Notes under the pieces: generated by a model
Seen by the model: the letters and a program-made list of their open reading frames with translations, nothing else
Told to the model about the DNA's origin: nothing
Databases searched by the model: none
Part shown: in pieces, positions 40,173 to 49,046 of the stretch
Position numbering within the stretch: position 1 is the stretch's first letter
Layout of the letters: the number at the start of each line of letters is the position of its first letter
Origin: Pelagibacteraceae bacterium AG-390-L03
GTDB taxonomy: Bacteria; Pseudomonadota; Alphaproteobacteria; Pelagibacterales; Pelagibacteraceae
Length of the DNA stretch: 64,000 nucleotides
Direction: 5' to 3'
NCBI GenBank assembly: GCA_003279685.1
Contig: QCHA01000001.1
Coordinates: 186,001 to 250,000 of the forward strand
Translations under genes and position numbers: made by a program

Positions 40173-41999
40173 ATGAGCAACAACATCAGAAACATCACCA
40201 TCATTGCACATGTTGACCATGGCAAAACAACTATGATTGACAACCTTATGAAACAAAGTGGTTCTTTTAGAGAGAATGAAATTGTTGATGAAAGATTAAT
40301 GGATTCTGGTGAGTTAGAAAAAGAAAGAGGAATTACTATTCTAGCTAAACCTGCATCAATTAATTGGCAAAACTCCAGAGTAAATATTATTGATACACCT
40401 GGTCACAGAGATTTTGCTGCGGAAGTAGAGCGTGTATTGAGTATGGCAGATGGTGCGTTACTTCTGATAGATTCTGCAGAAGGTGTAATGCCTCAAACAA
40501 AATTTGTATTAGCTAAAGCTCTTAAACAAGGGTTAAAACCAATTGTTGTAATCAATAAATTAGATAAAGCAGATCAAAGAGCTAACGAAGTATTAGATGA
40601 AACTTTTGATTTATTTGTGAGCTTAGATGCTAATGAAGAACAACTTGATTTTCCAGTTTTATATGCAAGTGGTAGATCTGGATGGGCTAGTAAAGAAGTT
40701 GATGGTCCTAGAGAAAATCTACACCCATTATTAGATTTAATAATTGAACATGTTGAACCAGCTGAGCTAGATAAAACTAAACCTTTTGCTATGTTATCTA
40801 CACTATTATATGCAGATAGTTTTTTAGGAAGAAGTTTGGTTGGAAGAATATCTCAAGGAACCGCAAAAGCTAATCAACCTATTAAAGCGATAAATCTTAA
40901 AGGTGAAAAAGTAGATGAAGGTAAATTAACAAAAATTTTTAGATACGAAGGAACTAAAAAAGTTCCGATTGAAATAGGTGAGGCTGGAGACATAGTGGTG
41001 ATTGCAGGATTAGAAAAAGCAAATGTTGCAGACACAATTTGTGACCCTGAATTACACGAACCAATTCCAGCAACTCCAATAGATCCTCCTACTATGTCTA
41101 TTACAATAAGTGTTAACAGTTCACCTTTAGCAGGAACTGAAGGAAAAAAATTAACAAGTACACAAATTAGAGATCGATTGGTATCAGAAGCTCAAAATAA
41201 TGTTGGTATTACTTTTTCGCAAAATACAAATGTAGACTCTTTTGTAATTAGTGGTCGAGGTGAATTAATGCTTGAAATTTTACTTACACAAATGAGACGT
41301 GAAGGTTTTGAAATGACTGTCAGTCCTCCGAAAGTATTATTTGAAAAAGATGAAGCAGGAAATAAACTCGAACCTATTGAAGAAATAACTGTTGATTTAG
41401 ATGAAGAATTTTCCTCAAAAATAATTGACTCTATGAACAGAAGAAAAGGTAAACTTTTAGATTTAAAAGATACTGGAAAAGATAAAAAAAGATTAGTGTT
41501 TCATGCACCAACTAGAGGATTAATGGGTTACACAAGTAGATTCTTAACTCTAACAAAAGGAACTGGTGTAATTAATAGAATTTTTCATGGATATGGGAAG
41601 TTTGAAGGTGAAATGGATGGTAGAAAAAATGGTGCTCTAATTTCAATGTCGACAGGAAAAGCGGTAGCATTTGCAATATTTAACCTACAGGCTAGAGGTG
41701 AAATGTTCGTAACTCATAACGATCCGGTTTACGAGGGAATGATTGTGGGATTAACTCCCAAACCTGGTGATATGATTATAAATGTGATGAAGGGTAAGCA
41801 GTTAACTAACATGAGAACACAAGGTACAGATGAAAATGTTGTTCTTACACCAGTAAGACAAATGTCGATTGCTGAACAATTGAGTATGTTAAATACTGAT
41901 GAAGCTTTGGAAATTACTCCTAAGTCACTTAGATTAAGAAAAGCTATTCTTAATCCTCATGATAGAAAAAAAAGCGAAAAATCTGGCGCTGCAGCCTAA
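40173..41999 (+). CDS. typA: Ribosome-associated GTPase TypA/BipA
   Basis: This 608-residue translational GTPase shows G1 AHVDHGKTTMIDNLM near residue 12, GITI, G3 DTPGHRDFAAEVERVL near 72, and G4 NKLDKAD near 128. EF-G-like domains follow, with RGELMLEILLTQMRREGFE near 364 and the family C-terminal region TPVRQMSIAEQLSMLNTDE. It acts in ribosome assembly and stress adaptation. The 177-base divergent gap upstream is the second largest non-coding stretch of the window. It contains the short palindrome AGTAATTACT at 40111-40120 and otherwise nothing clear. Confidence 0.97.
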   Translation: MSNNIRNITIIAHVDHGKTTMIDNLMKQSGSFRENEIVDERLMDSGELEKERGITILAKPASINWQNSRVNIIDTPGHRDFAAEVERVLSMADGALLLIDSAEGVMPQTKFVLAKALKQGLKPIVVINKLDKADQRANEVLDETFDLFVSLDANEEQLDFPVLYASGRSGWASKEVDGPRENLHPLLDLIIEHVEPAELDKTKPFAMLSTLLYADSFLGRSLVGRISQGTAKANQPIKAINLKGEKVDEGKLTKIFRYEGTKKVPIEIGEAGDIVVIAGLEKANVADTICDPELHEPIPATPIDPPTMSITISVNSSPLAGTEGKKLTSTQIRDRLVSEAQNNVGITFSQNTNVDSFVISGRGELMLEILLTQMRREGFEMTVSPPKVLFEKDEAGNKLEPIEEITVDLDEEFSSKIIDSMNRRKGKLLDLKDTGKDKKRLVFHAPTRGLMGYTSRFLTLTKGTGVINRIFHGYGKFEGEMDGRKNGALISMSTGKAVAFAIFNLQARGEMFVTHNDPVYEGMIVGLTPKPGDMIINVMKGKQLTNMRTQGTDENVVLTPVRQMSIAEQLSMLNTDEALEITPKSLRLRKAILNPHDRKKSEKSGAAA

Positions 42000-42643
42000 T
42001 TAAATAATCTATTAACTAAAAATAATCCTAGAGCTACACAAGGTCCTATTCCAAAAGCAAATAATATAGTTCCAATTCCAACTGTTCCTCCTAAATACCA
42101 TCCAACACTTACCACTGAAATTTCTAAAGTTCCTCTAACTGCAGCTATAGGAAAATTTGTAAGTTTTTGTAAACCTACCATTAAACCGTCTCTTGGACCC
42201 GCACCTAAATTTGCAACTAAATAGATACCTCCACCAATTCCAACTGTTGTTACTGATATGACAGCTAAAATTAATTGACCAATATAGTTGGAAGGAGTTG
42301 GAACAAACTTGATACAAAGATCAATCATTATTGCAATTATTAAAGCATTTAAAATAGTCGCAATACCTGGTTTTTGACCAAGTGGTATCCAAAAAATTAA
42401 AACAGTGACACTTATTAAAAATGTAAGTATTCCAATGCTTAGGTTAACATTTAGAGAGAGTCCTTGAGCTAAAACACTCCAAGGAGAAGCTCCCGTAAAC
42501 GAAACTATTAATAATCCTTCACCCAAACCAAATAACATTAAGCCAAAACAACAAAAAAATAATGTCGAAAATTTTGGTTTAAAATTATACGGTTTTTCTG
42601 AGCTCCAATTTACTTTTGGTATATTCTTTATTTTTAAAAACAT
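41996..42643 (-). CDS. YczE-like integral membrane protein
   Basis: This 215-residue protein has five or six hydrophobic segments. Repeated family-like stretches are visible: GLGEGLLIVSFTGASPWSVL near residue 41 and GIYLVANLGAGPRDGLMVGL near 139. These agree with the YczE/YitT-like group, whose molecular function is unknown. Its stop shares CTAA with typA. The start is 52 bases from the next gene on the plus strand. No enzyme motif is seen. Confidence 0.72.
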   Translation of the reverse strand: MFLKIKNIPKVNWSSEKPYNFKPKFSTLFFCCFGLMLFGLGEGLLIVSFTGASPWSVLAQGLSLNVNLSIGILTFLISVTVLIFWIPLGQKPGIATILNALIIAIMIDLCIKFVPTPSNYIGQLILAVISVTTVGIGGGIYLVANLGAGPRDGLMVGLQKLTNFPIAAVRGTLEISVVSVGWYLGGTVGIGTILFAFGIGPCVALGLFLVNRLFN

Positions 42644-42680
42644 TATTTAATAAATTACTTCTTTTAAATTCAAAGTCTAT

Positions 42681-42696
42681 TAAAGTAATTACTTTA
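42681..42696. repeat. 16-base palindrome TAAAGTAATTACTTTA
   Basis: This perfect inverted repeat ends on the first base of the ATG at 42696, inside a 52-base divergent gap. Its core AGTAATTACT also occurs at 40111-40120 before typA. It could be an operator serving one or both divergent genes, but AT-rich palindromes also arise by chance. Confidence 0.4.
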
Positions 42697-43376
42697 TGAA
42701 AAAATTTTTATTCTTTATTTTTTTATTGATCTATTCATTTAATAGTAATGCTCATATGGCTCATTATAATAAATTTAATAAAATAGAGATGGAAATTTTG
42801 AGAGATGGTGAAGTTATTGGTTACAATTATTATTTTTTTAAGAAAGATTCAGACAATACAACTGTTACAAATCAATTAAAATTTACAGTTAAATTATTTG
42901 GAGCAACTATTTTTGAAGTTGAAAGTTTTGGTGAAGAAAAATATGTTAAAGACAAATTAGTTTCTTTTAATTCAAAAACTCGTCAAAATAAAAAAGATAA
43001 ATATGTTCAATTAAAGATAAATGAAAAAGAAAATGAATATGATATTAAAGGATCATCTTATACAGGCAGCACATCAGTAGAAAACGTGATTGGAAATTGG
43101 TGGAATCATAAAATTCTTCAAGCAAATTCTCAAATAAGTCCAATTTCTGGTAGTATTAAAGAGCAAGTGGTCACATTTATTAGCAAAGAAAAAATTGAAT
43201 TATATGGAAAAACTTATGAAGTAGAACATTTTAAATTAACTTCAAAAGATATGTCTCTTCCTAAAGACAAAAGATTAAATTTTGACATTTGGTTTGATAA
43301 AAAAAATTATTTAATTCTTAAAGTTGCCTATTCTCGAATGGGAAACTGGGAGTATAGAGTTAAAAAATTTGAATAA
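42696..43376 (+). CDS. Exported protein, DUF6134-like
   Basis: This 226-residue protein has a cleavable signal peptide (about 1-19, ending FNSNAHM). The rest is beta-rich, with ILRDGEVIGYNYYFF near residue 34 and a later IGNWWNHKIL near 131. The C-terminal FDIWFDKKNYLILKVAYSRMGNWEYR resembles DUF6134 and related DUF3108-like periplasmic proteins. Function is unknown. The ATG overlaps a perfect 16-base palindrome. The family call is from pattern memory only. Confidence 0.6.
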   Translation: MKKFLFFIFLLIYSFNSNAHMAHYNKFNKIEMEILRDGEVIGYNYYFFKKDSDNTTVTNQLKFTVKLFGATIFEVESFGEEKYVKDKLVSFNSKTRQNKKDKYVQLKINEKENEYDIKGSSYTGSTSVENVIGNWWNHKILQANSQISPISGSIKEQVVTFISKEKIELYGKTYEVEHFKLTSKDMSLPKDKRLNFDIWFDKKNYLILKVAYSRMGNWEYRVKKFE

Positions 43377-43378
43377 AT

Positions 43379-44350
43379 TTATTTAATAATTTTTTTATAA
43401 AGATCATTGGCACTTATCCAACCCGCTTCAAGTCTTGGTCCCACAAACCAATCTGCACATATTCCTAAATTTAATTTAGAATTCCAATAACTTTTTATCT
43501 TTAAAGGGTTTGAGTTTGATGAATATTTCCACCCATGATTAAGGGAAAATAATATTTTAGTTTTCTTAATACCTGTAAGTTTGAAAAAGAGATCAATAAG
43601 AATTTTAGAATTTATATCTTTATTTTCTCTGTTTTTGTTAATCTTTTTATTTGCCCAATTATGAGTGCTTTGCAGAGTCCATAAATCTTGATAGCTTTGA
43701 AATCTTTTTTTACTGTTTTCTTTCGCAGCCCAACCCAAAATTTTATCATCAAATAAGTAACTACTCACATTTTTATTTGTTCTTTTTATTACAAGCATAA
43801 CTGTAATATTAGCGTCCATCTTAACTTTTTTTTTTATAAATGGAGCTTTTATAAAATTTCTAGATAACTTTGATAATTGAGGAAATGGACAAGTTAAAAT
43901 TAGTTTTTCATAAATCTTCTTATTTCCATCAGAAAAAGTAAGGACCCATTTTTTTTCTTTATAGTCAATTTTTTTTAATTCTGTTTGAAAATAACATTTA
44001 ATATTTTTTAAAAGATATTTGCTAATATCGTTATTCCCTTTTTTACCGATTATCTTCAAATGATTTTTATTTTCATTTTTAAATTTATTTAGAAATAGGT
44101 GTTTGCCACTCCATTTTTTTAGTATTTTTTTTTTTATTAAAATATTAATAAACTTTTTAAAAGCTGAAGTTTTAGGTGAAATATATTGTAACCCATGATC
44201 AAATCCTTTAACTTTATCTAATCTCTTAAAAGAAGACCTGCCTCCAGGCCCTCTTGCTTTATCAAACATATCAACAGAGTATTTTTTACTTAAAAGATTA
44301 GCAATTGTTGCCCCTGAAATACCTGAGCCAATTACACAATACCTGTTCAT
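43379..44350 (-). CDS. FAD-dependent oxidoreductase (renalase/amine oxidase-like)
   Basis: This 323-residue protein begins with a Rossmann FAD site (CVIGSGISGATIANLLSK) and DKARGPGGRSSFKR, followed by FDHGLQYIS. Near the C-terminus NLGICADWFVGPRLEAGWISA fits the COG3380 renalase-like group. The reaction is not known for bacterial members of this type. It overlaps pmbA by four bases on the same strand and may be co-transcribed with the tldD-pmbA pair. Facing gene ends are two bases apart. Confidence 0.85.
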   Translation of the reverse strand: MNRYCVIGSGISGATIANLLSKKYSVDMFDKARGPGGRSSFKRLDKVKGFDHGLQYISPKTSAFKKFINILIKKKILKKWSGKHLFLNKFKNENKNHLKIIGKKGNNDISKYLLKNIKCYFQTELKKIDYKEKKWVLTFSDGNKKIYEKLILTCPFPQLSKLSRNFIKAPFIKKKVKMDANITVMLVIKRTNKNVSSYLFDDKILGWAAKENSKKRFQSYQDLWTLQSTHNWANKKINKNRENKDINSKILIDLFFKLTGIKKTKILFSLNHGWKYSSNSNPLKIKSYWNSKLNLGICADWFVGPRLEAGWISANDLYKKIIK

Positions 44351-45663
44351 TTGCCAGCAACAGTCATTCCATCAATCATCATAGTTGGTGAATTTACTGA
44401 ATACTTAAATTCTAAATCATTTGCTAGTGTAATCTTTTTAAACATTTCATTAAAATTTCCAGCTATAGTTATTTCATTTACTGGATATTTAAATTCACCA
44501 TCTTCAACCAAAAAACCAGTAGCACCTACTGAATAATCACCTGTTACAAGGTTTGTTCCATGGCCTATAGTCTCAGTTACATATAAAATTTTAGAGTGAC
44601 TTTTTAACAAATCTCTATAACTAATTTTTCCATTTTCAAAATAAAGATTAGTACTACCACCACTTCTTCCATTAGATTTTAAATTTAGTTTTTTTCCATT
44701 GTAAGTATCGACTAAATAATCATTAAGAATTCCACTTTTCACTAAATTTAATGTTTCTGTTTTAACTCCTTCTGAGTCAAAACACTTAGAGCCCATACCT
44801 TTAATTAGATCAGGTTTATCAGTAATATTTACAGAATTAGAAAAAATTTGTTGATTTACTTTATCTTTAAGAAATGATGTTCCTCTTGCTATTGATGAAG
44901 CAGAGATTGCACCCGCAAAAGAACTTAAAAATCCTTTTGATATTCTTTTATCAAAAATAATACTTATTTTGTCACTTCCAATTTTTTTGGGACTAAGTTT
45001 TTTTATAGTTTGTTCAGCAGCAACTTTACCAAGTTCTAAAGGGTTTGAGATATCACTTAAGTGACATTTGCTTGTGAATTCATAATCTCTTTCCATACTA
45101 TTCTCATTTTTTGCAACTGTTACGCATGATGCAGTAAATGATGATGATTTGTATCCATTACAAAAACCATCACTATTTGCTAAGATAAAGTTTGATTTAT
45201 TTTCTGTAAAACCTGATTCTGTGTTTACGATTTTGTTATCAATTGAAGCTGTTTCCTCTAATTCTTTTAAATAGTCTATTTTTTTATCATTCTCTAAATG
45301 AGATTGATCATATAAATTTAAATCTTTAATATTTTTCGCTAATAATTCTTTATCAGGTAATGAATTAAATTCATCTTCTGGGGTAATTTTTGTAGTTTCA
45401 AAGCATTTTTCAATTAATGTTTTTAAATTGTCAGTTAATAAATTTGATGAAGATATTGATGATTTTTTTTTATCTATGTAAGTCTCAATACTTATTGCCA
45501 AACTATCAGATCTATTTGATTCATCTAAAACTTTATTTCTAAAACTTACTGTCTCTGAAATTGAATTTCCTACAGTTACACTTGCATCAGTTGCTCCAAG
45601 TTTTTTAGCTAAATCTAAACAGTATGAAGCCTTTGATTTTAAATACTCTTGGTCTTTAATCAT
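44347..45663 (-). CDS. pmbA: TldD/PmbA family protein, PmbA subunit
   Basis: This 438-residue protein is the PmbA (TldE) partner of TldD. Seen are DASVTVGNSISETVSFRN near the N-terminus, VDTYNGKKLNLKSNGR near residue 313, and the C-terminal NEITIAGNFNEMFKKI. It lacks the HExxH zinc motif found in TldD, as expected for the non-catalytic subunit. In other bacteria the pair degrades unfolded peptides or processes microcin-type RiPP precursors. It lies three bases after tldD; no RiPP precursor is seen nearby. Confidence 0.95.
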   Translation of the reverse strand: MIKDQEYLKSKASYCLDLAKKLGATDASVTVGNSISETVSFRNKVLDESNRSDSLAISIETYIDKKKSSISSSNLLTDNLKTLIEKCFETTKITPEDEFNSLPDKELLAKNIKDLNLYDQSHLENDKKIDYLKELEETASIDNKIVNTESGFTENKSNFILANSDGFCNGYKSSSFTASCVTVAKNENSMERDYEFTSKCHLSDISNPLELGKVAAEQTIKKLSPKKIGSDKISIIFDKRISKGFLSSFAGAISASSIARGTSFLKDKVNQQIFSNSVNITDKPDLIKGMGSKCFDSEGVKTETLNLVKSGILNDYLVDTYNGKKLNLKSNGRSGGSTNLYFENGKISYRDLLKSHSKILYVTETIGHGTNLVTGDYSVGATGFLVEDGEFKYPVNEITIAGNFNEMFKKITLANDLEFKYSVNSPTMMIDGMTVAGK

Positions 45664-45666
45664 GAT

Positions 45667-47079
45667 TTATAGTTTTGTTCCACCAACAGTCATTTTATCT
45701 ATTAAAATAGAAGGTTGAGCTACTCCAACTGGTACGCCTTGACCCGCTTTACCACAAGTTCCAATACCTGGATCCATCATCATATCGTTTCCGACCATTG
45801 ATACTTCTTTTAAAATTGATGGACCATCGCCTATTAAAGTTGCTCCTTTAATTGGTGATCCAATTTTACCATTATTTATTTCGTAAGCTTCTGTACAATT
45901 AAAAACAAATTTTCCAGATGTAATATCTACCTGTCCTCCTCCGAAACTTACCGCAAATATTCCTTTATCAACTGATTTAATCATTTCATCTTGAGTTTGA
46001 TTTCCACTTAACATCATTGTGTTTCTCATTCTTGGAAGCACAATATGTTTATAATTTTCTCTTCTGCCGCTACCTGTAGATCTAGTATTCATCAATCTTG
46101 CATTTAATCTGTCTTGCATAAAATTTTTTAGAATTCCATTTTCAATTAAAACTGTTCTTTCTGTAGGTGTACCCTCATCATCAATAGTTAAACTACCTCT
46201 TCTTTTATCTATAGTTCCATCGTCAACAATCGTTACTCCCTCGCTAGCAACTTTTTGACCCATTAAATCGTGAAATGCAGATGTTTTTTTTCTATTAAAA
46301 TCACCCTCTAAACCATGACCAATAGCTTCATGAATTAGTATAGCAGGCCAGCCAGGACCTAAAACAACTTTCATTTCACCAGCTGGAGCTGGCTTACTAT
46401 CTAAATTAACTGAAGCAATCCTTAATGCCTCTTCACAAACATTTTTCCAATTATCATTTTTTAAATAATCATCATAAGATTGTCTTCCACCTATCCCATA
46501 CACACCCGTCTCTTTTCTTCCATTTTTTTCAAGCATAACCGAAACATTAAACCTAATTAAAGGACGAACGTCAGTTAAAGCTTCACCACCAGAACGAATT
46601 ATTTCAATAGATTTTTGTTCCCCACTAAAACTAGCTGTCACCTGTTTTACTGTTGAGTCTTTTTTGCGTAAATAATTATTCACTTTATTTAAAACTTCTA
46701 ATTTTGCATCTAATGTTTTTTGCTCAATAGGATTAATATCATCATAAAATTTATTATTAGTTTTTGGAATTTCATGATTATAAGTTCCTTTAATTGATTT
46801 AAGTGTAGATTTAAGATTTTCTGCAGAGTTTTTTAAAGCATCTTTAGATATTTCATTTGAATGAGAGTAAGCAACTACATCATTAGAAATTGCCCTAAAT
46901 CCAAAACCAAGATCAGAGTTATAATTTGAACTTTTAATTTTATTATCATCTAATAAAATTGACTCTGATTTTGAGTTTTCAAAATATATCTCTCCATCAT
47001 CACAATTTTTTAAAGTTTCAGATACAATTTCATCCACATCTTTTCTGGTTAAGTCTGATTTTTCAAAAAAATTACTCAT
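45667..47079 (-). CDS. tldD: Metalloprotease TldD
   Basis: This 470-residue protein is the catalytic subunit of the TldD-PmbA protease. The zinc motif HEAIGH is at 250-255 within PAILIHEAIGHGLEGD. Other conserved parts are GSGRRENYKHIVLPRMRNT near residue 346 and VPVGVAQPSILIDKMTVGG at the end. It is followed three bases later by pmbA in the same direction. The 89-base gap to the divergent gene at 47169 probably carries both promoters. Confidence 0.96.
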   Translation of the reverse strand: MSNFFEKSDLTRKDVDEIVSETLKNCDDGEIYFENSKSESILLDDNKIKSSNYNSDLGFGFRAISNDVVAYSHSNEISKDALKNSAENLKSTLKSIKGTYNHEIPKTNNKFYDDINPIEQKTLDAKLEVLNKVNNYLRKKDSTVKQVTASFSGEQKSIEIIRSGGEALTDVRPLIRFNVSVMLEKNGRKETGVYGIGGRQSYDDYLKNDNWKNVCEEALRIASVNLDSKPAPAGEMKVVLGPGWPAILIHEAIGHGLEGDFNRKKTSAFHDLMGQKVASEGVTIVDDGTIDKRRGSLTIDDEGTPTERTVLIENGILKNFMQDRLNARLMNTRSTGSGRRENYKHIVLPRMRNTMMLSGNQTQDEMIKSVDKGIFAVSFGGGQVDITSGKFVFNCTEAYEINNGKIGSPIKGATLIGDGPSILKEVSMVGNDMMMDPGIGTCGKAGQGVPVGVAQPSILIDKMTVGGTKL

Positions 47080-47168
47080 AAATACTACATAGTTGTTTGT
47101 ATGTAATTTTCAATGGATGATTTTACGCATGTACAATATTTAATCTCACATGTAATTATTCTTCAATA

Positions 47169-47516
47169 ATGAAAGTTTATTTTAATAATTCATGTAAAAT
47201 TTGTCGGTCTGAAATCAATCTATATAAAAAAGAGAAGATAGAAGAAATTGAATGGATTGATATTACAAATAATTCAAATGCTGAAAAAGAAACATCTAAA
47301 AAAGATAAAGAGCTTTTAAGAAGATTACACGTTAAAGATGGAAATAGAGTTATAGAGGGAGCAGAAGCTTTTCTTTTTGTTTGGAGAAAAATTCCTAAAT
47401 ATAAATTTTTGTATAATTTTTTTAAACTTCCAATAATTTTTCAAATTTTTAAATATATTTATGAATTTATTGCCTATTTTTTATATTTAAAAAATAAAAA
47501 ACAGCTTAAGAGCTAG
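47169..47516 (+). CDS. DCC family (DUF393) thiol-disulfide protein
   Basis: This 115-residue protein starts MKVYFNNSCKICRSEI, giving the redox CxxC at Cys9 and Cys12 that marks the DCC/DUF393 group. RRLHVKDGNRVIEGAEAFLFVWRKIP is also typical. A hydrophobic C-terminal stretch (about 85-108) may bind the membrane. Substrates are unknown. Its TAG stop shares CTAG with the facing gene. Confidence 0.85.
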   Translation: MKVYFNNSCKICRSEINLYKKEKIEEIEWIDITNNSNAEKETSKKDKELLRRLHVKDGNRVIEGAEAFLFVWRKIPKYKFLYNFFKLPIIFQIFKYIYEFIAYFLYLKNKKQLKS

Positions 47517-47806
47517 CTTGTAAAAAATAATAAGATTTTACTTAACAAAGACATTGAGGCGATAAACATAATCATTACAACAGAATACATTAAGGTAATA
47601 ATTTTATTTTTTTTTCTTCTTAGTCTAACAAAAGCTTTATCATCTAAATCTGAAATGTCCCTTTCGCCAATTACATGATAATCATAACTCCAACGCCATG
47701 TAGAATCTCCAAGTCTGGAGTCTAGATTATTAAAATAAGTTATCCAAGAAAGAATGTATCTTAAGATAAGATACAAAATTAACATTGTAATTGTTCCAAA
47801 AAACAT
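47513..47806 (-). CDS. Small two-helix membrane protein, unknown
   Basis: The product is 97 residues. It has an N-terminal hydrophobic helix (about 4-24), a polar middle with WRWSYDYHVIGERDISDLDDKA, a basic RLRRKKNK step and a second helix (about 70-93). No family is recognised. It shares its stop with the DCC protein gene and is followed upstream by the coiled-coil gene on the same strand after a 30-base gap. The clean ORF and shared stop support a real gene. Confidence 0.65.
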   Translation of the reverse strand: MFFGTITMLILYLILRYILSWITYFNNLDSRLGDSTWRWSYDYHVIGERDISDLDDKAFVRLRRKKNKIITLMYSVVMIMFIASMSLLSKILLFFTS

Positions 47807-47836
47807 AAAATATATTACTTAATTAATTTAGATAAT

Positions 47837-49018
47837 TTAATTGTTATTTTTAGACCTTTTTCTAGCAATTAGTTGGGTAAGCGAGTCTACCATTGTGTCA
47901 GATGCTTTAAATATTTCATTGTTTTTAAACTCATGAGAAATATTTTTTTCAGGATTTGTCTTATCTTCAATAACTATTCCCTCATCTGGAGAATTGTTTT
48001 TAATATAGATTAATAATAACCATTCTTCATCAGAAGACTCGTCCCATTTTACAAAAATCTCTCCTGTCTCAAATCTTTTATCAATACATCTGAAAATAGA
48101 CATGTGTCTAGTTATATGTCTTTTATTTAACTGAAAAACTAAACTACTTGCGCTACGATAAAAACTCTCAAGTGCAAATTCTATTTTTTGTCTTGCTATA
48201 GTGTATTCTTTTTCTTTTTGGAGGAGTGTTTCTCTATCTTCATCCCCTTGTAATTTTACTCCAAGAGCCTCTACTCTTTCTTTTATTTTCTGGTCTCTAA
48301 TTATACGGTATTTTTCTTTTAATTTTTCTATTCTTTGTTGAAGACCAGCGTAATCCTCTCTTTTTTCTCTAAGTGATATTTTTTCTAGTTTTTCTAACTC
48401 TTTAACTTCTCTAATTCTAAATTTTTCAATTTGTTTTTCTAATCTTAATTGTTTTAAAAACTGTTTTTGTTTTTCAGCCTGCTCAATTCTTAATAATGCC
48501 TGCTCTTTTCTTAAGAATAGTTTTATGTCTCTAGCTCTTTGTTTTTCTATCTTTATTTCTTCTTTTAAAGCCTGCTCTTTTAACTTGATTTTTAATTCTT
48601 CTTCCCTTTGTTTTTCATTTTCAAGTTCAATTTTTTCTAGTCTTTCTTTTTCTTGTCTCTCTAATTTTAACCTTCTTGCTTCGTCCTTTTTGACTGTTTT
48701 ATATTGAGCTATTGTATTTGCAATTTTATCAAAAAATGCCTGTATATATTTTTCAAAACTAAAATTTATGTTGAAATTTATTTCTGGTTTTAAAGAATTT
48801 TGAAAATTAATTATTTTAAGAATAAAATTCTCTTTTTTAGGCTCTTTTGACTTAATGATTTTTTTAATTTTTTTTAATTTTACTTTATTTTTTTTTACTC
48901 TTTTGTGAGTATGTTTAAATTTAGATTTGATTTTTTTTACTTTTTTATTACTAGTTTTAAATTTTTTACTAGTTTTCTTTTTAATTATTTTTTTTGATTT
49001 TTTTTTTGTTTTTTTCAT
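47837..49018 (-). CDS. Lysine-rich coiled-coil protein, unknown
   Basis: The product is 393 residues in three parts. Residues 1-65 are about half lysine with Ser and Thr, resembling histone-like tails. Residues about 95-285 are highly charged (Glu, Lys, Arg, Gln) with heptad spacing of Leu and Ile, a long coiled coil. Residues about 290-393 form a likely globular domain containing IFRCIDKRFETGEIFVKWDES and EWLLLIYIKNN. A TTG at 49042 is in frame, but the ATG at 49018 is preferred. No family is recognised. It follows the cyclopropane synthase gene on the same strand. Confidence 0.75.
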   Translation of the reverse strand: MKKTKKKSKKIIKKKTSKKFKTSNKKVKKIKSKFKHTHKRVKKNKVKLKKIKKIIKSKEPKKENFILKIINFQNSLKPEINFNINFSFEKYIQAFFDKIANTIAQYKTVKKDEARRLKLERQEKERLEKIELENEKQREEELKIKLKEQALKEEIKIEKQRARDIKLFLRKEQALLRIEQAEKQKQFLKQLRLEKQIEKFRIREVKELEKLEKISLREKREDYAGLQQRIEKLKEKYRIIRDQKIKERVEALGVKLQGDEDRETLLQKEKEYTIARQKIEFALESFYRSASSLVFQLNKRHITRHMSIFRCIDKRFETGEIFVKWDESSDEEWLLLIYIKNNSPDEGIVIEDKTNPEKNISHEFKNNEIFKASDTMVDSLTQLIARKRSKNNN

Positions 49019-49046
49019 TTTCAAGAGAGTCTTTTCTATCAATAAT

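Noticed and set aside
49019..49042. TTG start for the coiled-coil protein
   Set aside because: An ATG follows 24 bases later, directly at the lysine-rich region, and there is no ribosome site before the TTG.
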